A stretch of DNA of 64,000 nt. It comes from Peptococcaceae bacterium (GTDB lineage: Bacteria > Bacillota > Dehalobacteriia > UBA4068 > UBA4997). Both the position numbers and the translations under genes were made by a program. The notes beneath the pieces were generated by a model. It ran no database searches, had not been told where the DNA came from, and saw nothing but the letters and a program-made list of their open reading frames with translations. The first letter of the stretch is position 1. Each line of letters opens with the position of its first letter. This document shows, in pieces, positions 1-8,178 of the stretch. The stretch spans positions 1-64,000 of the forward strand of contig JAAWKH010000001.1 of assembly GCA_022797295.1 (NCBI GenBank), in the 5' to 3' direction.

Positions 1-63
1 AGTCAAGCGTTTGGTGTGCCTATTGAATATTTGCTGCTTGTTGTGGATGATGAAGAAGAATAA
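1..63 (+). CDS. C-terminal end of a gene cut by the window edge, possibly an XRE-type regulator
   Basis: The first 20 codons read through to a TAA at 61-63, and an intrinsic terminator follows 8 bases later, so this is a real gene end. The visible tail contains FGVPIEYLL and ends in an acidic DDEEE run. The phrase resembles the last helix of Cro/C1-type helix-turn-helix domains, where a hydrophobic 'G-V-x-x-x-Y-L-L' is common. That is only a resemblance; too little is visible for a firm call. Confidence 0.5.
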   Translation, partial: SQAFGVPIEYLLLVVDDEEE

Positions 64-71
64 ATGAAAAG

Positions 72-108
72 AAGCTTGCCGACTATTTCTAATCGACAAG
101 CTTTTTTT
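72..108 (+). terminator. Intrinsic terminator of the truncated first gene
   Basis: An 11-bp stem with one mismatch (AAGCTTGCCGA at 72-82 against TCGACAAGCTT at 93-103) is followed by a T tract. Confidence 0.8.
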
Positions 109-186
109 ATTTTGCAAATTTGATTACCACAATCACTACATTCTTTATAAAATGAAGCGATGGATTGTGTTCAAATTTGCGCCGTT

Positions 187-273
187 TGGTGCGAGAGACG
201 GGACTTGAACCCGTACAGGAAATTTCCCACTACCCCCTCAAAGTAGCGCGTCTGCCGATTCCGCCACTCTCGC
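187..273 (-). tRNA. tRNA-Leu (anticodon GAG)
   Basis: On the minus strand the acceptor stem GCGAGAG pairs with CTCTCGC. A GGTTCAAGTCC T-arm, a long variable arm (class II) and an encoded CCA (bases 187-189) are present. The anticodon stem CUACU/GGUAG closes the loop UUGAGGG, giving anticodon GAG, which reads CUC and CUU leucine codons. Confidence 0.95.
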
Positions 274-339
274 AAATTAAAGGCCAAAAATAACCTTTAA
301 TATTATAGCAGAAGCAGCTTGAAAAATCAATAGCTAAAA

Positions 340-1716
340 TTAATTATTTAGACTATTTTTTTCAATCCTGTTTATTTGTTTATGCAGCCAGGTTGCTGTT
401 GGCAGAGTTATTATTGCGGCCATAATATCGGCCAGGGGCTGGGCATAGATTAGGCCGTTCAGTTGCCCAAATTTTGGCAGCAGCCAAATAATCGGTATAA
501 AGCAAATACCTTGACGGCAGGCTCCTAGCAGCATACCAGCTTTTGCTTTGCCTAGGGCCAGAAGCAGGCTGGAGTAGAGTGTGTAAAAGCCAAAAAAGAT
601 AAATGAAATTCCGCTTGCTTGCAGGGCTTTGGTTCCAATGCTTGTTATTTCCAGATTGCCGTCTGCATTACTGGCAAATTGAGCGATTATTGGCTCTGCT
701 AAGAGAACTGTCAGCAAACCAACCGCCAGACAAAATATATTTGACCAGCGCAGGGCGGTCTTAATACATAACTTTAGGCGCGGCAGGTTGGCAGCGCCAT
801 AGCTAAAACCGGCCAAAGGCTGGAAGCCTTTGAGAAAGCCAAAAACCAGCAGTGTTTCCATCGCAGTTATTCTGCTGACAGCGCCTAAGGCGGCGATTGC
901 CGCGTCGCCGAATGGCTGGGCTGCTTGATTAATCAAACTGATTGACAAGCTGGTTAAAAGCTGAAAAAACATTGTTGGCAGGCCTATGCCCAAAATTGCC
1001 GTCAAGATTGCTTTGTTTAGGCTAAAATATTGTACACTGAAGCTGAATACGCTTTTGCCGCGTATTATGTAAGCAAAATAAATCAGGCTGGAAAACATTT
1101 GGGAAATGGCGGTGGCAATGGCTGCGCCGCTAATGCCAAATCCAAGCTGATAGATGAAAAACGGGTCCAGTATGATATTCAGTGTTGCGCTCAGTAGCAG
1201 AGCAGACATTGTGGTTTTGGCGGCTCCCTCACTGGCGGCGATATTATTCATTGTTACATTGAATATGTTAAATATGGAAGCGGCGAGATAGATTTTTGCA
1301 TAGGGCAGGGCATATGGCATAATAGTTGGCGTGGCCCCTAGCCAATGCAGAACAGGTCGCAAGCTCAATAGGAACAGGCTGATTATTGCCGCACCGGCTA
1401 AAAGACTGCCATATAGAGCTGTGCTGGCTGTGCGGTTGGCCTCTTGCAGGTTGCCAGCACCCAAAAGCCGGGGCAGGCAGGACGCGGCTCCGCTGCCAAA
1501 CATCAGGCCCAGACTGACAACCACCTGACTTAATGGAAAAACTACAGAAATCGCTCCTAGTTGGCTTTTGCCCAGTCCGCTTACAAAGTAGGCGTCTGCT
1601 AGATTATAAAAGGCGTTTATCAGCATACCCAGGCATATTGGCAGCCCCATTGCCAGCAGGCTTTGGGAAACCGGCGCGCTGCTTAGCAGTTGCAGTTTGG
1701 TATATTTGTTTTTCAT
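340..1716 (-). CDS. MATE-family multidrug/sodium antiporter
   Basis: 458-residue membrane protein with about 12 hydrophobic segments in two similar halves, the size and layout of MATE exporters. The N-terminal half has the family-typical stretch around ADAYFVSGLGKSQLGAISVV, and GxGLP-type loops recur. Such proteins export cationic drugs or metabolites across the cytoplasmic membrane using a Na+ or H+ gradient; the substrate cannot be inferred. The ATG at 1716 follows AAAGGAAT. The gene is divergent from a PadR regulator across a 108-bp gap with two copies of a palindrome, so it is probably the target of that regulator. Confidence 0.9.
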   Translation of the reverse strand: MKNKYTKLQLLSSAPVSQSLLAMGLPICLGMLINAFYNLADAYFVSGLGKSQLGAISVVFPLSQVVVSLGLMFGSGAASCLPRLLGAGNLQEANRTASTALYGSLLAGAAIISLFLLSLRPVLHWLGATPTIMPYALPYAKIYLAASIFNIFNVTMNNIAASEGAAKTTMSALLLSATLNIILDPFFIYQLGFGISGAAIATAISQMFSSLIYFAYIIRGKSVFSFSVQYFSLNKAILTAILGIGLPTMFFQLLTSLSISLINQAAQPFGDAAIAALGAVSRITAMETLLVFGFLKGFQPLAGFSYGAANLPRLKLCIKTALRWSNIFCLAVGLLTVLLAEPIIAQFASNADGNLEITSIGTKALQASGISFIFFGFYTLYSSLLLALGKAKAGMLLGACRQGICFIPIIWLLPKFGQLNGLIYAQPLADIMAAIITLPTATWLHKQINRIEKNSLNN

Positions 1717-1742
1717 TTGGTATTCCTTTCTGTTTTTTATAG

Positions 1743-1797
1743 TACTATAATTTATAGTAATTGCAATCCGTTGAATATAATACTATAATTTATAGTG
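1743..1797. promoter_or_regulatory. Duplicated palindromic operator and padR promoter
   Basis: The palindrome TACTATAATTTATAGTA (8-bp arms, 1-base centre) lies at 1743-1759 and recurs with one terminal change at 1781-1797, 38 bp apart. The TACT/AGTA ends resemble sites bound by some PadR-family repressors. The second copy contains the -10 TATAAT (1784-1789), placed 17 bp after TTGCAA (1761-1766), which gives a good plus-strand promoter. A repressor on these sites would block that promoter and probably the divergent MATE promoter. Confidence 0.7.
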
Positions 1798-1824
1798 ATT
1801 GTCAAGTAAAAAGGAGATATTTAT

Positions 1825-2340
1825 ATGGCAACTATTGATTTAATTGTCTTGGGAATGTTAAAAAAGCAGCCCTTAAGCGCTTATGAAATGCAAAAGCTGG
1901 TGGAATACCGCAATATATCAAAATGGGTAAAAATAAGCACCCCCTCAATTTATAAGAAGGTGCTGCAGCTGGAGGATAAAGGTTTGATTTATGGCAGGCT
2001 GACGCGGGATGGGAATATGCCGGAAAAGGCGGTTTATTCGATGACAGAGGCCGGAGAGCGGGAGTTTGAGCGTTTGATGCTGGAGATTTCCTGTCAGCCT
2101 ATACGCATTTTTTTAGATTTGAATGCAGTTGTTGTCAATTTGCCGGAGCTGTCGGAGGATAAGCGGGGCTTTTGTCTGGCTGCGATTGAGGATAATCTGC
2201 AAACCTTAAAGGATTATTTGCAGGAGAACCTTTGGCTGAAAGAGGCTGCGCCAGAAGTGCCGCAGTCCGGCTTGGCAGTGCTGCGTCAGCAGATGATGCT
2301 GGTGGAGGCTTTGGAGAAATGGCTGGCTGAATTAAAGTGA
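1825..2340 (+). CDS. PadR-family transcriptional regulator
   Basis: 171 residues. Residues 1-75 form the PadR winged helix, opening with the characteristic IDLIVLGMLKKQPLSAYEM and continuing through TPSIYKKVLQLEDKGLI. The remainder is a helical C-terminal dimerisation part as in longer PadR proteins. The ATG follows AAGGAG. It faces the MATE exporter gene and probably represses it and itself through the paired palindromes between them, releasing them when a toxic compound binds. The ligand is unknown. Confidence 0.9.
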   Translation: MATIDLIVLGMLKKQPLSAYEMQKLVEYRNISKWVKISTPSIYKKVLQLEDKGLIYGRLTRDGNMPEKAVYSMTEAGEREFERLMLEISCQPIRIFLDLNAVVVNLPELSEDKRGFCLAAIEDNLQTLKDYLQENLWLKEAAPEVPQSGLAVLRQQMMLVEALEKWLAELK

Positions 2341-2430
2341 ATAGACCTGCTGCTTTAATTTGGCTGTTTTGGCAGCTTTCATTTAAGCTTCAGAAATATT
2401 GTGACTAAATACTCGCTTATTTAATAAAAT

Positions 2431-2463
2431 AAAAAAAGCGTAAGCCCGTGTTTGGACTTACGC
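2431..2463 (-). terminator. Terminator of the RNHCP gene, possibly bidirectional
   Basis: GCGTAAG (2438-2444) pairs with CTTACGC (2457-2463). On the minus strand the stem is followed by seven T (complement of 2431-2437). The hairpin could also stop plus-strand transcription from padR, but the T tract there is weak. Confidence 0.75.
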
Positions 2464-2536
2464 ATTTTGCTACTTAATGTTAATATTTTAACATTTTTTT
2501 TCTGAAAAAATCAAGCATTTTTAGTACAATGCTGGC

Positions 2537-2962
2537 TTATTTCAAGCTGCCGTTGCCACCCATCAAAGCGGTTAGCTCCTCTATTTTTTCCAGAGGAAAA
2601 GGGGTAATTGCCACGGGCTTTAGGGCAATGGACATCAGCTTCATTGGGTTATCATCGGCTGCAATCCGGTTGGATGAAAGCTGGCCGCAAATGCGGCAGC
2701 GGTGGATGATGGCCCATTCATTGTTTTTGCGTACCCAAACTGCGATTGGCTCCATAATCCCGCCGCAATCAGCCGCGCGGTCGCCTGGTTCAATATCCAG
2801 GTGTAGGCTGCTCAGGCAGTTGGGGCAATGGTTGCGGTGGTTGCTGCCAGCTCCGGCCGCCACAACTGGCCGCCCGCAAACCTTGCAGGTGAAGCCGTCG
2901 GTGCAAGGATGAGTTTTGTAATAATTCTTGATAAATTGTTTTCGTTTGTTCTCTCTATTCAA
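2537..2962 (-). CDS. RNHCP-domain zinc-ribbon protein of unknown function
   Basis: About 141 residues. It contains a CKVCG pair, then the signature SNHRNHCPNC that gives the RNHCP family its name, then a CGG and a final CRICG pair, so it probably folds around one or two zinc ions. The family is widespread in Firmicutes and Actinobacteria with no established role. The TTG at 2962 is chosen because GGAGGAG (2969-2975) sits 6 bases upstream; a longer frame would start inside that ribosome binding site. It lies downstream of purL on the same strand and is preceded by a structured leader. Confidence 0.8.
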   Translation of the reverse strand: MNRENKRKQFIKNYYKTHPCTDGFTCKVCGRPVVAAGAGSNHRNHCPNCLSSLHLDIEPGDRAADCGGIMEPIAVWVRKNNEWAIIHRCRICGQLSSNRIAADDNPMKLMSIALKPVAITPFPLEKIEELTALMGGNGSLK

Positions 2963-3005
2963 TGGTATCTCCTCCAAAAAGTTTTATTAAGCTAATAATC
3001 CTTTT

Positions 3006-3057
3006 GGGAGGCTTGGTTTTACTTAAACTTTAAGCTCATATTGTACGCAAACCTCCC
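3006..3057 (-). promoter_or_regulatory. Leader hairpin with an anti-Shine-Dalgarno arm upstream of the RNHCP gene
   Basis: On the minus strand GGGAGGTTTG (3057-3048) pairs with CAAGCCTCCC (3015-3006) across a 32-base loop, with one G-U pair. The CCTCCC arm could instead pair with the GGAGG ribosome binding site at 2971-2975, so the two pairings are mutually exclusive. A regulatory function is inferred. Confidence 0.45.
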
Positions 3058-3114
3058 GGTTAACGCACAAGCACCGATTGAAAATATTTTGTCATAAAAA
3101 CAAGACTCCTTTTT

Positions 3115-3144
3115 AATATATTTCTATATATAAATACAAGTCAA
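3115..3144 (-). promoter_or_regulatory. Candidate promoter for the RNHCP gene
   Basis: On the minus strand TTGACT (complement of 3139-3144) and TATATT (complement of 3115-3120) are separated by 18 bp, just after the purL stop codon. No clear purL terminator is visible, so read-through is also possible. Confidence 0.45.
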
Positions 3145-3167
3145 ATTACCATTTTCTTGCAGTTTTT

Positions 3168-6100
3168 TTACAGCTTAAAGTAATCCACACCCGCTTTGAA
3201 AAGCAGCTGATCCTTGTTGCCGGGTACATTCTTATGCACAAAGCTGCCTTGGCGCTCGCTGTGTCCCATCTTGCCGAAAATGCGGCCGTCTGGGCTGCAA
3301 ATGCCTTCAATCGCCATCACAGAGGCGTTGGGATTGTAAGGCGTCAGCATTGTGGGCTGGCCGTTCATATCCACATATTGAGTGCAGATTTGGCCTCCCG
3401 CCGCCATTCGTTCCAGGTCGGCCGGGCTGGCCACAAATTTGCCCTCGCCGTGGGAAATTGGGATGGCGTGAATATCGCCAACTTCTGTGTAGGCTAGCCA
3501 AGGGGATTTTATGCTGGCAATACGGGTGTTTACCAGCATGCTTTGGTGGCGGCCAATGTTATTGTAGGTCAGGGTGGGGCTTTGGGCCGTCATATCGCAA
3601 ATTTCGCCGTAGGGTAGCAAACCCAGCTTAACCAACGCCTGGAAGCCGTTGCAAATGCCCAACATTAGGCCGTCGCGCTGCTGGAGCAGTTCCATAACTG
3701 CCTCCTTAATGCGGGGATTGCGGAAAAAGGTGGCGATGAATTTACCGCTACCATCCGGTTCGTCGCCGCCGGAGAAGCCGCCCGGCAGCATAATGATTTG
3801 GCTTTGGCGGATTGCCGCCGCCAGCCGCTGCACGGAATCCTCCACCAGCGCGGGAGTTAGGTTGGCGATAATGCAGGTTTCCGCCTCTGCGCCGTATCTT
3901 TCAAACTGGCGCACGGTGTCATATTCGCAGTTGCTGCCAGGGAAAACCGGCAACAGCACCTTGGGCTTGGCCACACCGTGCAAGGCTTTGGCGCGGGCCC
4001 GCTCGTTAAAGCTATAAAGCTGAGGGGTAGGGCTGTCCGGGTCGGCGGCGGCTTGGGTGGGGTAAACCGGCTCCAGGGTTTGCTGCCAGCTTGCCAGCAG
4101 TTCCTTTAACTCGATTTTTTCACCATCAAAGCTGATTTGCGGCTCGGCAATGGTTTCGCCTATCAGGATAGCTCCTGCTGGCGCAGCTTCCTCGGCTGGC
4201 AGTTCCAGCAGAATAGCGCCCCAATGCTGAGCAAAAATATCCTCCTGCTTGCAGAAGCTGTTGAAAGCAAAGCCCAGCTGGTTGCCGAAGCACATTTTGG
4301 CGACGCCCTCAGCCGTGCCGCCGTTGCTGAGCGCCCAGGCAGCCCGCAGTTTACCGCTTTGGGCCAGCTGATAAACCTGCTCAAACAGCTGGCGTAGCGA
4401 GGTGAAATCGGGCAGTTTATTTTCATTATAGGCGGGGCGCAGCAAGTAAACGCGGCTGCCAGCCTGCTTAAATTCTGGGGTGATAATGTTGGGCGCTTGC
4501 TGCACGCCGATAGCAAAACTAACCAGGGTGGGCGGTACGTCGATTTGCTCAAAGGAGCCGGACATACTGTCTTTGCCGCCGATAGCCGCAATGCCTAATT
4601 CCAGCTGCGCCTCCAGCGCGCCCAGCAGCGCGGCCAGGGGTTGGCCCCAACGTTCCGGCTGTTGGCCCAGTTTGGCAAAATATTCCTGGAAAGTCAGCCA
4701 CAGGCGGCGGTAATCCAGGCCGGCGGCCGTCAGCTTGGCTGCGGAGGCAACCACGGCCAACATTGCGCCATGATATGGGCTGGCCGTGGAAAGGAAAGGG
4801 TCAAAGCCCCAGCTCATCACCGAGGTGGTGTCGGTTTCGCCTTGCAGTACCGGCAGCTTGGCCGCCATATAGGGAGTTGGGGTTAGCTGGTGTTGGCCGC
4901 CATATGGCATAGTGACGGTGCCAGCGCCAATGCTGCTGTCAAATTCCTCCACCAGGCCTTTTTGAGAGCAAATGTTCAAATCGGCCAGGCAGTCGCGCAT
5001 TTTGTCGGCCAGGCTGGCTCCCTGCACCGAGAATTGGTAGGTTATTTGGTTCAAATCCGGCGCTTTAACGGTGGCGGTCGTTTGCTTGGGCGCGCCGTTG
5101 GAGTTCAAAAACTCGCGGGAGAGGTCGACGATAGTATCGCCGCGCCAGGTCATCCGCATGCGCGGTTCAGCCGTCACTTCGGCCACGCGCACGGCTTGCA
5201 GATTTTCCGCCAACGCTTCTGCCAAAAATTGCTGCTCATGTTCAGCGGCAATAACCACCGCCATACGCTCCTGCGATTCGGAAATGGCTAGCTCGGTGCC
5301 GTCCAGACCGTCGTATTTTTTCGGAACCTTGTCCAGATTAATTTGCAGGCCGTCGGCCAACTCGCCAATGGCTACGCTAACGCCGCCTGCGCCAAAATCG
5401 TTGCAGCGTTTAATTAGGCGGGTTACTTTAGGATTGCGGAAAAGCCGCTGCAATTTGCGCTCCTCCAGGGGGTTGCCTTTTTGCACCTCTGCTCCGCAGG
5501 AGGTTAGGCTGGCGGCAGTGTGGCTTTTGCTTGAGCCGGTGGCGCCGCCGCAGCCGTCGCGCCCGGTGGAGCCGCCTAACAGCAGGATAATATCTCCAGG
5601 TTCCGGCCGAGTGCGCACCACATTAGCTGCTGGGGCTGCGCCCACCACTGCGCCAATTTCCATGCGCTTGGCGACGTAGCCGGGATGATAAATTTCATTA
5701 ACCAGGCCGGTGGCCAGGCCAATTTGGTTGCCATAGGAGGAATAACCGGCGGCGGCTGTGGTGACCAACTTCTTTTGCGGCAGTTTGCCGGGCAGAGTTT
5801 CCGAAAGCGGCAACAGTGGATTGCCTGCGCCGGTAATTCGCATTGCTTGATAAACGTAAACGCGGCCGGATAGAGGGTCGCGGATAGCGCCGCCCAGGCA
5901 GGTGGCAGCGCCGCCGAATGGCTCAATTTCGGTGGGGTGGTTGTGGGTTTCATTTTTGAACATCAGCAGCCAATCCTCGGTTTGGCCGTCGATTTCCGCT
6001 TGCACCCGTACGGAGCAGGCGTTGACCTCCTCGGATTCGTCCAGGTCGGCCAGCTTGCCCTCCTTTTTCAGCCAGCGAGCGGCCACGGTGGCTAAATCCA

Positions 6101-6905
6101 TCAGGCAGATGGGCTTTTGGCTGCGGCCAAGCTCCTCGCGGATATGCAGATATTTGTCATAGGATGCCTGGATGTAATCGGCCTCAATTTGCGGCTGCTC
6201 CAGGGTGGTTAAAAAGGTGGTGTGGCGGCAGTGGTCTGACCAGTAAGTGTCGATTAGGCGGATTTCCGTCAGGGTTGGGTCTTTGTCCTCCTTTTGGAAA
6301 TATTGCTGGCAGAAAGCGATGTCGTCAAAATCCATAGCCAGGCCCAGGTTTTGGCGCAATTCCTCCAGCTGTTGCCGGTCGAGTTGCCGAAAGCCTTGCA
6401 TAACAGCCACCGGCTGCGGTTCGGGATATTCCTCACGCAGGGTGGCCACCGGCTCCAGCGAGGCTTCGCGTGCTTCTACGGGATTGATGTAGCTGGCTTT
6501 GATTAGGGCAAGGTCAGGTTCGGTGAGCTCGCCTTGTAGAATGTAAACGCGGGCATAACGAACCAGCGGCCGCTCCTTTTGGGTGAGCAGCTGAATGGAC
6601 TGGCTACAGGAATCGGCCCGCTGGTCGTACTGTCCGGGCAGATATTCGGTGGCGAAAACGTGCGCGCCCGGTGTTTGGGGCAGTTCGGCGTAGGTGTTGT
6701 CTACCGGCGGTTCGGCAAAAATGCTGACAGAGGCTGCCTGAAAGGTGGCGTCGTCAATGCCTTGCACATCGTAACGCTCCAGAACACGAACGCTTTGCAG
6801 GCCGCTGATATGCAGGTAGCCGCGGATATTTTCCAAAATGGGGCGGGTGCGGCTGAACTGCGGTTTTTTCTCTACATAAATGCGATAAACCTTGTTCTCA
6901 TTCAT
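3168..6905 (-). CDS. purL: Phosphoribosylformylglycinamidine synthase, single-chain form
   Basis: 1245 residues fusing the PurS-like, PurL and PurQ parts. It converts formylglycinamide ribonucleotide, glutamine and ATP to formylglycinamidine ribonucleotide in purine synthesis. The N-terminal part has the ATP/substrate motifs DTYWSDHCRHTTF and FKNETHNHPTEIEPFGGAATC. The C-terminal glutamine amidotransferase begins near PVFPGSNCEYDT, has GGFSGGDEPDGSGKF and the nucleophile in LGICNGFQAL (Cys about 1085), and ends with SHGEGKF and GHSERQ. Length matches the large single-chain enzyme rather than the split PurLQS of Bacillus. ATG at 6905 follows AAGGAG. It stands alone, without other pur genes, and no purine riboswitch was found upstream. 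Confidence 0.97.
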   Translation of the reverse strand: MNENKVYRIYVEKKPQFSRTRPILENIRGYLHISGLQSVRVLERYDVQGIDDATFQAASVSIFAEPPVDNTYAELPQTPGAHVFATEYLPGQYDQRADSCSQSIQLLTQKERPLVRYARVYILQGELTEPDLALIKASYINPVEAREASLEPVATLREEYPEPQPVAVMQGFRQLDRQQLEELRQNLGLAMDFDDIAFCQQYFQKEDKDPTLTEIRLIDTYWSDHCRHTTFLTTLEQPQIEADYIQASYDKYLHIREELGRSQKPICLMDLATVAARWLKKEGKLADLDESEEVNACSVRVQAEIDGQTEDWLLMFKNETHNHPTEIEPFGGAATCLGGAIRDPLSGRVYVYQAMRITGAGNPLLPLSETLPGKLPQKKLVTTAAAGYSSYGNQIGLATGLVNEIYHPGYVAKRMEIGAVVGAAPAANVVRTRPEPGDIILLLGGSTGRDGCGGATGSSKSHTAASLTSCGAEVQKGNPLEERKLQRLFRNPKVTRLIKRCNDFGAGGVSVAIGELADGLQINLDKVPKKYDGLDGTELAISESQERMAVVIAAEHEQQFLAEALAENLQAVRVAEVTAEPRMRMTWRGDTIVDLSREFLNSNGAPKQTTATVKAPDLNQITYQFSVQGASLADKMRDCLADLNICSQKGLVEEFDSSIGAGTVTMPYGGQHQLTPTPYMAAKLPVLQGETDTTSVMSWGFDPFLSTASPYHGAMLAVVASAAKLTAAGLDYRRLWLTFQEYFAKLGQQPERWGQPLAALLGALEAQLELGIAAIGGKDSMSGSFEQIDVPPTLVSFAIGVQQAPNIITPEFKQAGSRVYLLRPAYNENKLPDFTSLRQLFEQVYQLAQSGKLRAAWALSNGGTAEGVAKMCFGNQLGFAFNSFCKQEDIFAQHWGAILLELPAEEAAPAGAILIGETIAEPQISFDGEKIELKELLASWQQTLEPVYPTQAAADPDSPTPQLYSFNERARAKALHGVAKPKVLLPVFPGSNCEYDTVRQFERYGAEAETCIIANLTPALVEDSVQRLAAAIRQSQIIMLPGGFSGGDEPDGSGKFIATFFRNPRIKEAVMELLQQRDGLMLGICNGFQALVKLGLLPYGEICDMTAQSPTLTYNNIGRHQSMLVNTRIASIKSPWLAYTEVGDIHAIPISHGEGKFVASPADLERMAAGGQICTQYVDMNGQPTMLTPYNPNASVMAIEGICSPDGRIFGKMGHSERQGSFVHKNVPGNKDQLLFKAGVDYFKL

Positions 6906-7062
6906 AATTTTTCTCCTTGTTTTGCTGTATTATTTTCTTGTTGAAATTCCGGTTTTATTTATAGATAGTTTATATAATTATTATATAGTAATTAAAGAAA
7001 GACCGCAAGAGTTAATCTGCTAACAAGGTGAAAAATAATTGTAAAAATTTAATGGAAAGCTG

Positions 7063-7092
7063 TTGACAGACCAAACTGAAAATTGTTATAAT
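7063..7092 (+). promoter_or_regulatory. Promoter of the rubrerythrin gene
   Basis: TTGACA (7063-7068) and TATAAT (7087-7092) are 18 bp apart, close to the sigmaA consensus. Confidence 0.8.
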
Positions 7093-7103
7093 AATGTGGG
7101 TTA

Positions 7104-7144
7104 ATAAGAATTGTTATTATTTTTGTTAAATGATAATTCTTATC
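7104..7144 (+). promoter_or_regulatory. Fur/PerR-like dyad in the rubrerythrin leader
   Basis: ATAAGAATT (7104-7112) is the inverse of AATTCTTAT (7135-7143), and a tighter dyad GATAA-TTC-TTATC lies at 7132-7144. The AT-rich GATAAT-type halves resemble Fur/PerR boxes, which commonly control peroxide-detoxifying rubrerythrins. The assignment is inference from sequence style and context; the same bases could form an RNA hairpin. Confidence 0.45.
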
Positions 7145-7182
7145 AAGGATAATTATTTTTGAGAAAATGGAGGAATCTACCA

Positions 7183-7737
7183 ATGAAAAAGAAATTTGTT
7201 TGCACAGTTTGTGGTTATGTACATGAGGGCGAGGCTGCCCCAGAATTTTGCCCCCAGTGCAAGGCTCCGGCTGCTAAGTTTGTGGAGAAAACTGAAGACG
7301 CTGAGGCTCCCTTTGCTTGCGAGCACGTGGTTGGCATTGCTAAGGACGCTCCGGCTGAGATTATTTCCGGTTTGAAAGATAACTTTATGGGTGAGTGCAC
7401 CGAGGTTGGTATGTATCTGGCAATGGCTCGTCAGGCTCATCGTCAGGGTTATCCTGAAATTGGCCGCGCTTTTGAGCTTTACGCTTTTGAGGAAGCTGAA
7501 CATGCTGCCAAATTTGCTGAGCTGCTGGGTGAGGTTGTGACTGATTGCACCGAAACCAACGTTAAGATGCGCGCTGAGGCTGAACACGGCGCATGCGCCG
7601 GCAAGCTGGAATTGGCTGCCAAAGCTAAGGAGTTGGGCCTGGACGCTATCCATGACACTGTACATGAAATGGCCAAGGATGAGGCCCGCCATGGCGCTGG
7701 CTTCCGTGGCTTGCTGAAACATTATTTTAACAAATAA
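7183..7737 (+). CDS. Rubrerythrin with N-terminal rubredoxin domain
   Basis: 184 residues. The N-terminus is rubredoxin-like with Cys7, Cys10, Cys23 and Cys26 binding iron, followed by a ferritin-like four-helix domain with E-x-x-H motifs ([19 protein letters not shown]). This 'reverse' domain order is typical of clostridial NADH peroxidases that reduce hydrogen peroxide. The ATG at 7183 sits 8 bases after GGAGG; the upstream in-frame TTG lacks a binding site. Heavy use of GCT and GGC codons suggests high expression, unlike its neighbours. A terminator follows directly, so it is monocistronic. Confidence 0.93.
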   Translation: MKKKFVCTVCGYVHEGEAAPEFCPQCKAPAAKFVEKTEDAEAPFACEHVVGIAKDAPAEIISGLKDNFMGECTEVGMYLAMARQAHRQGYPEIGRAFELYAFEEAEHAAKFAELLGEVVTDCTETNVKMRAEAEHGACAGKLELAAKAKELGLDAIHDTVHEMAKDEARHGAGFRGLLKHYFNK

Positions 7738-7760
7738 TTTTAGCGAATCAGAAAATATAA

Positions 7761-7793
7761 AAGGGCGACGCCATAGAGGCTTCGTCCTTTTTT
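7761..7793 (+). terminator. Rubrerythrin terminator
   Basis: AAGGGCGACGCC pairs with GGCTTCGTCCTT with one mismatch and one wobble, followed by a T tract. Confidence 0.85.
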
Positions 7794-7820
7794 AATTGTA
7801 TGAACAGTTTTCTTTTGCCG

Positions 7821-7928
7821 TTATTTATTCTTTTTTTGTTTTACCAGTTTAACCACCGCGCTGATGATGATTACTGCCGCCAAAACGTAAAATACGATGC
7901 TTACGCCTGAATTTAATAAATCGTACAT
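7821..7928 (-). CDS. 35-residue single-span membrane peptide
   Basis: A minus-strand frame of 35 codons opens with ATG at 7928, preceded by AAAGGAG at good spacing, and ends in TAA at 7821. The product has a short N-terminus (MYDLLNSG), about 19 hydrophobic residues and a basic tail (KLVKQKKNK), so it should insert as one transmembrane helix with the lysines in the cytoplasm. It resembles no named family I recognise. The good binding site and membrane-protein composition make it more than a chance frame. It converges on the rubrerythrin terminator. Confidence 0.6.
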   Translation of the reverse strand: MYDLLNSGVSIVFYVLAAVIIISAVVKLVKQKKNK

Positions 7929-8110
7929 TGTTTGAATGCTCCTTTCTTTTAATATAAAGTTACTTTCAATGGGCTTAAACCTAAGATTTAAGCTTTTCAA
8001 AAAGTGTAATGTAAGCTTTGATTGTAATATTATATAGCTTTTTTATCCATATGTCAAATATAATAACTCTATTTTCTAAACATTTTTGGTGATTTTCAGC
8101 CTTTAAGGGA

Positions 8111-8165
8111 TTGACAAATTGTTGCTACAAGTGTAGTATATATTATATAAATGCTACAACTGTAG
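8111..8165 (+). promoter_or_regulatory. BlaI-type operator pair and promoter
   Basis: CTACAAGTGTAG (8125-8136) and CTACAACTGTAG (8154-8165) are two TACA-N2-TGTA palindromes 29 bp apart, matching the core recognised by BlaI/MecI repressors. TTGACA at 8111-8116 and a TATATT-rich -10 zone around 8137-8144 place the first operator inside the promoter and the second in the leader. Autorepression is strongly implied. Confidence 0.8.
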
Positions 8166-8178
8166 GAGTGATAATGAA

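Noticed and set aside
6906-7060. Purine riboswitch upstream of purL
   Set aside because: The leader is AT-rich and lacks the conserved three-stem core.
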